Origin: Bradyrhizobium monzae
GTDB lineage: Bacteria > Pseudomonadota > Alphaproteobacteria > Rhizobiales > Xanthobacteraceae
Direction: 5' to 3'
Assembly: GCF_021458635.1 (NCBI RefSeq)
Contig: NZ_JAIRDQ010000011.1
Coordinates: forward strand, 1 to 64,000
Length of the DNA stretch: 64,000 bases
The position numbers and the translations under genes were made by a program. The notes beneath the pieces are model-generated. The model was given only the letters and a program-made list of their open reading frames with translations. It had not been told where the DNA came from and ran no database searches. Below, piece after piece: positions 17,197-26,116 of this stretch; positions within the stretch are counted from its first letter, which is position 1; the number at the start of each line of letters is the position of its first letter.

Positions 17197-18516
17197 CTAG
17201 CTCGACGAGCCCGCCACTGCCGCATTCGGTGCTGCACCCTCCCGCCTTCGCTCAAGACCTTCCGGCACCCGCATTGCCATCGTCGCGATCAGGCTGACGA
17301 TGCCCATGGCGACGACGTACCAGACCCATGACAGCTTGTCGCCGGTCGAACCGATGATCCAGGTGAACACCAGCTGTGCCGTGCCGCCAAAGATGGTCAC
17401 GCCGAGCGCGTAGGCGATCGACAGTCCGGAGGTGCGGACAATCGCGGGGAAGATCAGCGGGATGAGGATGATGCCGGCGCCGCCGGACATCGCATGGAAT
17501 GCCATCAGCGTAGCGACGGTGACCACGTACACGGCCGGCGAGCCCGACGACACCACCAGAAGCAACGCGGGATAGAACAGCAACGTCACGATGATGCGGG
17601 GGACCACGGCGATGGCTTTCAGGCTGTATCTGTCCGCGAGTGCGCCGCCGAGCAGGGCGAAGATCGTGCCGCTCACGAAGGTAGCGAAGTTGGCCGTCAT
17701 CGCCCAGCTCTGGCTGTAATGCAGCGTGTTGATGGCGTAGGTCGCGGTATAGAGGAAGAAGTATTGGCCGATGGTCGCGCCGGAGATCAGCAAGATGCAC
17801 AGCACGATCTTGCCCCAGTGATTGGCCAGGATGTCGGAGAGTACGCCGCCGACGCTGGCATGGGCTTCTTCGGCATCCAGCGTCTCATCGAGATTCTTGC
17901 GGATGAAGTAGCCGACCGGCGCGATCAGAATCCCGAGCAGGAAGGGAATGCGCCAGCCCCAGCTGTCATTGGCGCCGGGTGTGATCAGGAAAGCGAGGCC
18001 AAGGCCGACGAGCGCAGAGAACAGGCTGCCCAGGTTCTGGCTGGCGAGCTGCCAGCTTCCGAAGAAACCTTTGCGGTGCGCAGGCGCGCTCTCGAGCAGA
18101 TAGGTCGTTGCCGGTCCCATCTCGCCGCCGGTCGAGAAACCTTGCAGCAACCGCGCGAAGACCAGCAGGATCGGTGCCAGCAACCCGATCTGGTCGTAGG
18201 TCGGCAACAGGCCGATCATGCCGGTGCCCAGCGCCATCAGCCAGATGGTCAGCGTCATCGCCGGCTTGCGGCCGTAGCGATCAGCGTAGGCACCGATCAG
18301 AATACCGCCGAGCGGCCGCGCCACGAAGCCGACGCCGAAGGTCGCAACCGTCAGCAACAGGCTCGTATTCGGATTGTCCGCCGGGAAGAACGCCTTGGCG
18401 AGAAAGACGGCGAAGGCCGCGTAGACGGTGAAGTCGTAGAATTCGAGCGCGTTGCCGAGAATGGCTGCGCCGACGCGCATGGTTTGAGAGGGCCGCGGGC
18501 GGTCAGTCTGGTTCAC
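17197..18516 (-). CDS. MFS transporter, metabolite:H+ symporter (MHS) type
   Basis: A 439-residue carrier with twelve predicted membrane segments. The MHS hallmarks are present: GNALEFYDFTVYAAFAVFLAK at the N-terminus, GAYADRYGRKPAMTL in loop 2-3 and RLLQGFSTGGEMGPA in TM4. Members import small carboxylates or osmolytes (citrate, ketoglutarate, proline/betaine); the substrate here is unknown. The start is GTG at 18516. It follows the racemase gene by about 75 bases on the same strand, so they may be co-transcribed, which would fit uptake and activation of an organic acid. Confidence 0.9.
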   Translation of the reverse strand: MNQTDRPRPSQTMRVGAAILGNALEFYDFTVYAAFAVFLAKAFFPADNPNTSLLLTVATFGVGFVARPLGGILIGAYADRYGRKPAMTLTIWLMALGTGMIGLLPTYDQIGLLAPILLVFARLLQGFSTGGEMGPATTYLLESAPAHRKGFFGSWQLASQNLGSLFSALVGLGLAFLITPGANDSWGWRIPFLLGILIAPVGYFIRKNLDETLDAEEAHASVGGVLSDILANHWGKIVLCILLISGATIGQYFFLYTATYAINTLHYSQSWAMTANFATFVSGTIFALLGGALADRYSLKAIAVVPRIIVTLLFYPALLLVVSSGSPAVYVVTVATLMAFHAMSGGAGIILIPLIFPAIVRTSGLSIAYALGVTIFGGTAQLVFTWIIGSTGDKLSWVWYVVAMGIVSLIATMAMRVPEGLERRREGAAPNAAVAGSSS

Positions 18517-18592
18517 GGGTAGGCACCTTGTGTCACTGGCGTGAACGCGAAGTGACGCAAAAAGGTGCCGGCTTGCAACCCTCAGCGTCGCC

Positions 18593-19705
18593 TTAGCGGC
18601 CCGCTTTCCACGCAGCCGTCAGCGCGGAAATCTCCACGCCTTCCGGCTCGCGAACCGCCGACGGCGTACGCGAGAAGCGCGGCGCGGGCGCGGGCTGTTT
18701 CACGCCGTGGCGCTCGATGAAGACGTCGCGGGCGACCATGTGCGGGTGCTCGGTCGCTTCCGACATGGTCAGCACCGGCGCAAAGCAGATGTCGCTGCCT
18801 TCCATGATCCTGCACCAGTCCTCGCGCGTCTTGCTCTTGAACACGGCCTTGAGCTTCTCCTTCAGCGCGGGCCAGGCCTTGGGGTCCATCTGCGCATCGA
18901 AATCGGCGTCGGTGAGGCCGGCGTGCTCGCGCAGCAGGGCATAGAATTGCGGCTCGATCGAACCGATCGAAACGAAATGGCCGCAGGCGCATTCATAGAC
19001 ACCATAGAAGTGAGCGCCGCCATCGAGGAAGTTCCGGTTGCGCCCTTCGGTCCAGCGGCCGAGCGTCTTCATGTCGAAGAAGAACGACATCAGCGATGCC
19101 GCGCCGTCGCACATCGCTGCGTCGACCACCTGGCCCTTGCCGGACTTCTGAGCTTCGAGGAGTGCGGCTAATACTCCGACGACGAGATAGAGCGCACCGC
19201 CGCCGAAGTCGCCGACCAGGTTGAGCGGCGGCACCGGCGCTTCCTTGGTGCCGATCGCGGCGAGTGCGCCGGTGATGGAGATGTAGTTGATGTCATGGCC
19301 GGCGGCATTCGCCAGCGGGCCTTCCTGGCCCCATCCGGTCATGCGGCCGTAGACGAGTTTTGGGTTGCGTGCGAGCACGACATCGGGGCCGAGGCCGAGC
19401 CGTTCCATCACGCCGGGGCGAAAACCTTCGACCAGCGCGTCGGCGCTGGCGAGCAGGTCGAGCACCTGCGCGATGGCCGTCTCGTCCTTGAGATCGAGCT
19501 CGATCACCTTGCGGCCGCGGCCCGCCACCGACTTCATGCTCTTCTTCGCGCCGACGCGGTCGAGCGTGACGACATCGGCGCCCATGTCGGCAAGCATCAT
19601 GCAGGCGAATGGGCCGGGGCCGATGCCGGCGAATTCGACGATTCGGAAGCCCGCGAGCGGGCCGGAGGTGCGGGCGGATGTGGTCTGGGCGGGTTTATCG
19701 AGCAC
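18593..19705 (-). CDS. Alpha-methylacyl-CoA racemase / CaiB-BaiF family protein
   Basis: A 370-residue class III CoA-transferase-fold protein. The catalytic pair of methylacyl-CoA racemase is readable: the His in AAGHDINYISITG and the Asp in LNLVGDFGGGAL, close to the mycobacterial MCR active site, so racemisation of 2-methylacyl-CoA esters is likelier than CoA transfer. I start at GTG 19705, which has GAGGAAAC upstream and removes an unlikely 47-residue lead. A strong terminator at 19847-19880 separates it from the cox-like operon. It may act in branched fatty-acid or sterol-side-chain degradation. Confidence 0.88.
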   Translation of the reverse strand: MLDKPAQTTSARTSGPLAGFRIVEFAGIGPGPFACMMLADMGADVVTLDRVGAKKSMKSVAGRGRKVIELDLKDETAIAQVLDLLASADALVEGFRPGVMERLGLGPDVVLARNPKLVYGRMTGWGQEGPLANAAGHDINYISITGALAAIGTKEAPVPPLNLVGDFGGGALYLVVGVLAALLEAQKSGKGQVVDAAMCDGAASLMSFFFDMKTLGRWTEGRNRNFLDGGAHFYGVYECACGHFVSIGSIEPQFYALLREHAGLTDADFDAQMDPKAWPALKEKLKAVFKSKTREDWCRIMEGSDICFAPVLTMSEATEHPHMVARDVFIERHGVKQPAPAPRFSRTPSAVREPEGVEISALTAAWKAGR

Positions 19706-19846
19706 GTGTTGTTTCCTCGGGTCGCGGGCGGATGCCGATTGTTCGGCAGGCGCGTCGGACGTTCCTCTCTGGGGCGAGTTAATTGGCTGATTAACTTTTC
19801 TCGCCTTCACGCCAGCGAGGCAAGCGCTTTTCATGCATGGGCGCAT

Positions 19847-19880
19847 AATAAAAAGCGGCGCGCATTGCTGCGCGCCGCGG
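19847..19880 (-). terminator. Rho-independent terminator of the cox-like operon
   Basis: On the minus strand a perfect 9-bp stem (GCGGCGCGC / GCGCGCCGC, loop of 6) is followed by TTTTTATTAT. It lies 33 bases after the FAD-subunit stop codon. Confidence 0.85.
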
Positions 19881-19912
19881 AAGATTTGTGTTGAGGCGCT
19901 GGAGCGCGATCG

Positions 19913-20713
19913 TCAACCTGCGGCGGCCACCGCGCGCTGCGCCATCACCTTGATCAAGTTCGCGCGGTACTCCGCAGTGCCGTGGATGTCGGCCAGCAGA
20001 TTGCTAGCCGAAACGCTGACGCCATCGATTGCGGAAGGCGACCAATTGGCCTTCAGCGCGGCCTCGATTGCGCCAACGCGCATCACGCCGCTCTGCGATG
20101 CGCCGGTCGCGGCGACGCGGACCTCGCCCGACTTCGTCTGCGCGACGAAGACGGCGGTGAGCGCGAAGCGCGAAGCCGGATGCCGCATCTTGGCATAGCC
20201 CGCCTTCTGCGGAACCGGGAACGACACGGCGGTGATGATCTCGCCGTCTTCAAGCGCGGTGGTGAACAGGCCCTTGAAGAAATCTTCCGCCGAGATCGAC
20301 CGTTTGTTGGTTTTCACGGTGGCGCCGAGCGCGAGCAGCGCGGCCGGATAGTCTGCGGCGGGATCGTTGTTGGCAATCGAGCCGCCTATGGTGCCGCGAT
20401 AGCGCACGGCGGGGTCGCCGATCAGCGACGCCAGGTAAGCGAGCGCGGGGATCGCCTTCTTGGCGGCATCGCTGGTCGCGACGTCGTAATGCGGCGTGGC
20501 GGCCTTGATGGTCAGCGTGTCGCCGGAGGCCTCGACGCCGATCAGCTCCTTGATCTTGCCGAGGTCGATGACATCCGAGGGGCTGGCGAGGCGCTGCTTC
20601 ATCACCGGCAGCAGCGTCTGGCCGCCGGCAAGAAATTTCGCCTCAGTGCCCTTGGCGAACAGGCTGGCTGCCTCGTCGACCGAAGAGGCGCGATGATAGG
20701 TGGTCTGGTACAT
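19913..20713 (-). CDS. coxM: Molybdenum hydroxylase FAD subunit (CoxM-like)
   Basis: A 266-residue medium subunit that passes electrons from the iron-sulphur subunit to FAD. The FAD-binding signatures are AKFLAGGQTLLPVMK (about residues 27-41) and TIGGSIANNDPAADYPAALL (about 105-124); the C-terminal CO_deh_flav_C domain follows. The ATG at 20713 has GAGAGGAG and lies 13 bases after the large-subunit stop. It is the last gene of a coxS-coxL-coxM-ordered operon (the classical CODH order is M-S-L), ending at the terminator at 19847. The gene symbol denotes family, not proven CO oxidation. Confidence 0.88.
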   Translation of the reverse strand: MYQTTYHRASSVDEAASLFAKGTEAKFLAGGQTLLPVMKQRLASPSDVIDLGKIKELIGVEASGDTLTIKAATPHYDVATSDAAKKAIPALAYLASLIGDPAVRYRGTIGGSIANNDPAADYPAALLALGATVKTNKRSISAEDFFKGLFTTALEDGEIITAVSFPVPQKAGYAKMRHPASRFALTAVFVAQTKSGEVRVAATGASQSGVMRVGAIEAALKANWSPSAIDGVSVSASNLLADIHGTAEYRANLIKVMAQRAVAAAG

Positions 20714-20726
20714 CTTGTTGCTCCTC

Positions 20727-23069
20727 TCAGGCCGCGTGGATCGTGCGCCACACTCGATCCGGGGTTGCGGGCATTTCCAGGTTGTTCTTGCCGATCGCAT
20801 CCGTGATCGCGTTGATCACGGCCGCAGAGGCGCCGATCGCGCCGGCCTCACCGCAACCCTTGATGCCGAGCGGATTGCCCGGGCACAGCGTCGTGGTGTG
20901 GGAGAGGTTGAACGAGGGCAGATCGTCGGCGCGCGGCATGGAGTAATCCATGAACGAGGCCGTGACCGGCTGGCCGTTGGCGTCGTAGATCGCGTGCTCG
21001 AGCAGCGCCTGCCCGATGCCCTGGGCAAGGCCGCCATGGACCTGGCCTTCGACAATCATCGGGTTGATCAGTCGGCCGAAATCGTCGGCTGCGACGAAGT
21101 TGACGAAGGAGGTCTTGCCCGTGCCGGGATCGACCTCGAGCTCGCAGATGTACGCACCGGCCGGGAAGGTGAAGTTGGTAGGGTCGTAGAAGGCGCTTTC
21201 CTTTAGGCCCGGCTCCATCCCGTCAGGCAGATTGTGCGCGGTGTAGGCCGCAAGGGCGACCATCGGGAACGCGATCGCCTTGTCGGTCCCGGCCACCTTG
21301 AACTCGCCGTTCTCGATGACGATGTCGCCTTCGGACGCTTCGAGCGCATGCGCGGCGATCTTCTTGGCCTTGGATTCCATCTTCTCCATGGCCTTCAGGA
21401 TCGCGGTGAGACCGACGGCCGCCGAGCGCGAGCCATAGGTGCCCATGCCGAACTGCACCTTGTCGGTGTCGCCGTGGACGATCGAGACCTGGCTGATGGG
21501 AACGCCGAGACGTTCCGCGACGAGCTGGCAGAACGTCGTCTCGTGACCCTGACCGTGGCTGTGCGAGCCGGTGAGGATCTCGATGGTGCCGACCGGGTTG
21601 ACGCGCACCTCCGCCGATTCCCACAGACCGACGCCGGCGCCCAGGCTGCCGACGGCCTTCGACGGCGCGATGCCGCAGGCCTCAATGTAGCAGGACACGC
21701 CAATACCGCGCAGCTTGCCTTGCGACTTCGCTTGCGCCTTGCGGGCGGCGAAGCCGGCATAGTCGATCGCCTTCATCGCGGCGTCGAGCGAGGCGTTAAA
21801 GTCGCCGGTGTCATAGGCCATGATCACGGGCGTCTGGTGCGGGAACTGGGTGATGAAGTTGGTTCGGCGCAGCTGGGCCGGATCGACCTTCAGCTGCCGC
21901 GCCGCCGTCTCCATCAGACGTTCGATCAGATAGCTTGCCTCGGGGCGGCCCGCGCCGCGATAGGCATCGACCGGCGTGGTGTTGGTGTAGACGCCCACCA
22001 CCTCGGCATGAATCGCCGGGATGTTGTACTGGCCCGACAGCAGCGTCGCGTAGAGATAGGTCGGCACCGACGACGAGAACAGCGACATGTAGGCGCCGAA
22101 ATTCGCGTAGGTCTTCACCTTCAGTCCGGTGATCTTGTTGTTGGCGTCGAACGCCATCTCGGCATGGGTGACGTGGTCTCGGCCATGCGCGTCGGTGAGG
22201 AAGGCTTCGGTGCGGTCGCCGGTCCATTTCACGGGACGGCCGACCTTCTTCGAGGCCCACAGCGCCACCATCTCCTCCGGGTAGATGAAGATTTTGGAGC
22301 CAAAACCGCCGCCGACGTCGGGGGCGATCACGCGCAGCTTGTGCTCCGGGGCGATGTTGTAGAACGCCGACAGCACGAGGCGGGCGACGTGCGGGTTCTG
22401 CGAGGTCGTATAGAGAGTAAAGTGCTCTTCCGCCGCGTCGTAATCGGCGATCGCCGCGCGCGGCTCCATCGCGTTCGGGGCGAGGCGGTTGTTGGTGACG
22501 TCGAGCTTGACGACATTGGCGGCCTTGGCGAAGGCGGCATCGGTCGCACCCTCGTCGCCGATCACCCAGTCATAGACCTGGTTGCCGGGAGCCTCGGGGT
22601 GAAGCTGCGGTGCGCCCGCCTTGATGGCCGACTGCATGTCGGCGACCGCCGGCAGCTCTTCATAGTCCACGACCACGGATTCGGCTGCGTCGCGCGCGAG
22701 ATTCTTGCTGTCGGCGATCACGACCGCGACGGCCTGGCCGACGAAGCGCACGGTCTCCGGCGCCATCGCCGGCCATGCGCCCATTTTCATCGGGGTGCCG
22801 TCCTTGGAGGTGATGGCCCAACCGCAGATGAGGTTGCCGACCTTGTCGTCGACCAGCTCTTGTCCGGTAAGCACCGCGACAACGCCCGGCATCTTCAGCG
22901 CGGCGGAAGAGTCGATCTTCTTCACCTTGGCGTGCGCGTGCGGGCTGCGGATGAAATGGGCATGGGTCATGCCCAGCAATTTGATGTCGTCAACGTACCG
23001 GCCCTTGCCGGTAATGAAACGCTTGTCTTCCTTGCGCACGACGCGCGCGCCGATGCCTTCAACACCCAT
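20727..23069 (-). CDS. coxL: Molybdenum hydroxylase large subunit, form II CoxL-like
   Basis: A 780-residue subunit that carries the molybdopterin-cytosine-dinucleotide cofactor. The ATG at 23069 has GGGAGGA and opens MGVEGIGARVVRKEDKRFITGKG, typical of the family. The active-site loop reads AYRGAGR, the form II signature, not the AYxCSFR of true aerobic CO dehydrogenase; form II enzymes are often purine, nicotinate or unknown aromatic hydroxylases. Other cofactor motifs are readable (DVGGGFGSK, GSHSHGQGHETTFCQL, GCGEAGAIG). It lies between coxS-like and coxM-like genes on the same strand. Confidence 0.92.
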   Translation of the reverse strand: MGVEGIGARVVRKEDKRFITGKGRYVDDIKLLGMTHAHFIRSPHAHAKVKKIDSSAALKMPGVVAVLTGQELVDDKVGNLICGWAITSKDGTPMKMGAWPAMAPETVRFVGQAVAVVIADSKNLARDAAESVVVDYEELPAVADMQSAIKAGAPQLHPEAPGNQVYDWVIGDEGATDAAFAKAANVVKLDVTNNRLAPNAMEPRAAIADYDAAEEHFTLYTTSQNPHVARLVLSAFYNIAPEHKLRVIAPDVGGGFGSKIFIYPEEMVALWASKKVGRPVKWTGDRTEAFLTDAHGRDHVTHAEMAFDANNKITGLKVKTYANFGAYMSLFSSSVPTYLYATLLSGQYNIPAIHAEVVGVYTNTTPVDAYRGAGRPEASYLIERLMETAARQLKVDPAQLRRTNFITQFPHQTPVIMAYDTGDFNASLDAAMKAIDYAGFAARKAQAKSQGKLRGIGVSCYIEACGIAPSKAVGSLGAGVGLWESAEVRVNPVGTIEILTGSHSHGQGHETTFCQLVAERLGVPISQVSIVHGDTDKVQFGMGTYGSRSAAVGLTAILKAMEKMESKAKKIAAHALEASEGDIVIENGEFKVAGTDKAIAFPMVALAAYTAHNLPDGMEPGLKESAFYDPTNFTFPAGAYICELEVDPGTGKTSFVNFVAADDFGRLINPMIVEGQVHGGLAQGIGQALLEHAIYDANGQPVTASFMDYSMPRADDLPSFNLSHTTTLCPGNPLGIKGCGEAGAIGASAAVINAITDAIGKNNLEMPATPDRVWRTIHAA

Positions 23070-23152
23070 GTCTGGTCCTCCCGACCGGAATTGTTTCGAC
23101 TGCGCTTTCCTTCGAAAGCCGCAGCGGTGGTTCTTTTTCGAGGCGAGCCGCT

Positions 23153-23638
<486 letters not shown>

Positions 23639-23779
23639 GGAACATACCTCCCGGGATTGATTTTGATTGTTTCTAATTAGAGACCGCGGCCCCCGGCCTT
23701 GGCAACTAAGATTTTGGTTGTCCCGGTCCGTCCGGTCGGCCTTTGGCCGATAGGGCCCCGGGCTAGCGCCAATGTGACG

Positions 23780-23807
23780 AATTTACCGCCCCTTATTCAT
23801 TCTGCCC
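23780..23807 (+). promoter_or_regulatory. Shared upstream element of the first chemoreceptor
   Basis: AATTTACCGC followed by CTTATTCATTCTGCC lies 71-98 bases before the receptor start. A very similar block (AATTTACCGC, CTTATCCTTTGCC) precedes the second receptor at 26013-26036, so it is probably an inherited promoter. Confidence 0.4.
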
Positions 23808-23877
23808 TAGTTTTGCGCATCCGGGTCCGGGGGCGGGGCGCCTCCGGACGACGGCTGAAGAGAAAATGGGGGTTGGA

Positions 23878-25917
23878 ATGTCCGGGCGTACCGTGTCGCC
23901 GTCGAAGCGCAGCATATTTCCGGCCCTCCGGTTTCGCGCCAAGATCATCCTCGGCTTTGCCGCCGTGCTGGCGATCTCCGCCGGCAGCATGGCCTTCGCC
24001 TATTTCGGCTTCGAGCGGGTCTCTTCCGGCGTCGGATCTTATCGCAGCAGCGTCTCGGAGGCCGATCTCGCCCGCAACATCGACCGCGAGCTGCTCGGCT
24101 ACCGCTCGGCCGTCAAATATTTCGTCGTCACCGGCAAGGAAGACGACGCCAAGGCGGCGCTCGACGCCGAAGCCAGCCTGAAGACTGCCATCGACCAAGC
24201 CGTCAAGAGCGCCAAGGCGCCGGCGCGGCAGGACAGTCTCGACAAGCTCGCCAAGGAGTTTGCGAATTTCTCCGCGACTTTCGCCAAGGTCCTTCAGGCC
24301 AAGCGCGACAGCACGCTGCTGGTGCAGAACCAGCTCTCGCGCCAAGCCAATCTGCTGAAGTACAAGCTCGATGACATCGGCAACAACGCCTCCGATTCCG
24401 AGGCGCAGTCGATCGAGTTCGGCACCAAGCAGGTCAACGCCCAGTTCCAGACCGCAAGCGCGGCGGCGACCAATTTCGTGCTAACGTCCGACCAGGCGAT
24501 CGCGACCAGTGCGCTGGCCCGGCTGAAATTCGTCGAGAACTCGCTCGGCGCGGTCTATTCCATGGACGACAAGATCGTTGCCGGCCTGAAGGACGCCAAG
24601 ACCATCCTGGTCGCCTATCGGGAGGCGCTTGAGAAGCTGATCGCCAACGCCAAGATGGTCGACGAGCTCGTTACCGAGATGAGCGGCTCGGCGGGCGCTA
24701 TCCTTCGTGGCGCCACTGCCATGAAGGCCGACCTGGTGGCCGAGCAGCAGCGGCTGGATTCGGAATCGGAAGCGACCATCGGCAAGACCGAGCACCTGGT
24801 GCTGATGCTCGCCGTCGGCGGCACGCTGCTCGGCGCCGTCCTGGCCTTCCTGCTCGGCACCGGTATCTCGCGGCCGATGATCGCGATGTGCAAGGCGATG
24901 CGCGAGCTGGCCTCGGGCAATTTCGACGTCGTGCTGCCGGGCCTCGGCCGCAAGGACGAGATCGGCGAGATGGCCGGCGCGGTCGAGGAGTTCAAGGTTC
25001 AGGCGGTGGCCAAGGCCGAGCGCGATGCCGCCGCCAGCGAAGCCCAGAACAGGGAGCAGGCGGCAAGCCGCCGCGGCGAGCTGATCCGCTTTGCCGATGA
25101 TTTCGAGAGCGCCGTCGGCGCCATCGTGTCCAACGTCTCGGCCTCGGCCGTGCAGCTCGAATCGTCGGCCTCCACGTTGACCCGTACCGCCGAGACCACG
25201 CAGACCCTGTCGAGCCAGGTCGCCGGTGTCTCTGAGCAGGCCTCGAGCAACATGCAGTCGGTCGCGACCGCGACCGAGGAATTGTCAGCGTCGGTCGAAG
25301 AGATCGGCCGCCAGGTCCGCGATTCAAGCCGGATTGCCGAAGCCGCCGTGGTGCAGGCCAAGGAGACCGACGGTCGCATCGGAAAACTGTCGCATGCCGC
25401 CCAGCAGATCGGCGAGGTCGTCAAGCTCATTACGGCGATCGCCGAGCAGACCAATCTTCTGGCGCTCAACGCCACCATCGAGGCGGCGCGCGCTGGCGAG
25501 GCCGGCCGCGGCTTCGCCGTGGTCGCGAGCGAAGTGAAGTCGCTGGCAAGCCAGACTGCCAAGGCCACGGACGAGATTTCCTCGCACATCACGGGCATGC
25601 AGGGCGCGACCGCCGAATCGGTTGCCGCGATCAAGGAGATCGGCGCCACCATCGGCCAGATTTCGTCGATCTCGACCTCGATTGCGAGCGCCGTCGAGCA
25701 GCAGGGCGCCGCGACCCAGGAGATCGCCCGCAGCGTCCAGACCGTCGCTCAGGGCACCCAGACCGCTGCGACCGACATCGGCGAGGTCAACCGCGGTGCC
25801 GCCGAGACCGGTTCGGCTTCGGAGGAAGTGCTGAACTCAGCGAAGACGCTGTCGAGCGAAAGCACCCGGCTGCGCGCCGAGCTCGATCGTTTCATGGCGA
25901 ACATCCGCGCGGCGTAA
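23878..25917 (+). CDS. Methyl-accepting chemotaxis protein (copy 1)
   Basis: A 679-residue transmembrane chemoreceptor: TM1 at about residues 20-42 (AKIILGFAAVLAISAGSMAFAYF), a periplasmic helical-bundle sensor domain (about 43-300), TM2 (about 302-325), HAMP (about 326-380) and the cytoplasmic signalling domain with the hairpin tip EQTNLLALNATIEAARAGEA. I prefer the ATG at 23878, matching the start of copy 2; an ATG 12 bases earlier is possible. Everything from TM2 onward is almost identical in DNA to copy 2, while the sensor halves differ, so the two receptors should feed one signalling array with different inputs. No CheB/CheR-binding C-terminal pentapeptide is visible. Confidence 0.93.
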   Translation: MSGRTVSPSKRSIFPALRFRAKIILGFAAVLAISAGSMAFAYFGFERVSSGVGSYRSSVSEADLARNIDRELLGYRSAVKYFVVTGKEDDAKAALDAEASLKTAIDQAVKSAKAPARQDSLDKLAKEFANFSATFAKVLQAKRDSTLLVQNQLSRQANLLKYKLDDIGNNASDSEAQSIEFGTKQVNAQFQTASAAATNFVLTSDQAIATSALARLKFVENSLGAVYSMDDKIVAGLKDAKTILVAYREALEKLIANAKMVDELVTEMSGSAGAILRGATAMKADLVAEQQRLDSESEATIGKTEHLVLMLAVGGTLLGAVLAFLLGTGISRPMIAMCKAMRELASGNFDVVLPGLGRKDEIGEMAGAVEEFKVQAVAKAERDAAASEAQNREQAASRRGELIRFADDFESAVGAIVSNVSASAVQLESSASTLTRTAETTQTLSSQVAGVSEQASSNMQSVATATEELSASVEEIGRQVRDSSRIAEAAVVQAKETDGRIGKLSHAAQQIGEVVKLITAIAEQTNLLALNATIEAARAGEAGRGFAVVASEVKSLASQTAKATDEISSHITGMQGATAESVAAIKEIGATIGQISSISTSIASAVEQQGAATQEIARSVQTVAQGTQTAATDIGEVNRGAAETGSASEEVLNSAKTLSSESTRLRAELDRFMANIRAA

Positions 25918-25921
25918 CAGC
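24865..25921 (+). repeat. 1057-bp direct repeat, left copy (chemoreceptor signalling half)
   Basis: This block matches 27098-28154 at an offset of 2233 bases. The one difference I found in reading the two copies is T at 25767 against C at 28000, a synonymous change. The match begins inside TM2 coding sequence and stops four bases past the stop codon. Confidence 0.9.
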
Positions 25922-26012
25922 GCTGCTGTCGCGTCACTCTCCCCTGTTGTCCCGGCATAGGCCGAGACGATAGGGAGGCTCGCGTCACCTAACCGCAAGT
26001 TGCGACGCGGCA

Positions 26013-26036
26013 AATTTACCGCAGCTTATCCTTTGC
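26013..26036 (+). promoter_or_regulatory. Shared upstream element of the second chemoreceptor
   Basis: AATTTACCGC and CTTATCCTTTGCC repeat the block seen upstream of copy 1 (23780-23807), about 80-104 bases before the start of copy 2. It suggests that both genes keep their own similar promoter. Confidence 0.4.
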
Positions 26037-26116
26037 CATTTACCGTGCATTTGAGTCGGGGGGCGGGCTGCTTCCCGGCTGCGCCTGGTTTTCCGCGAAT
26101 GGAATGGGGTGGGGGA

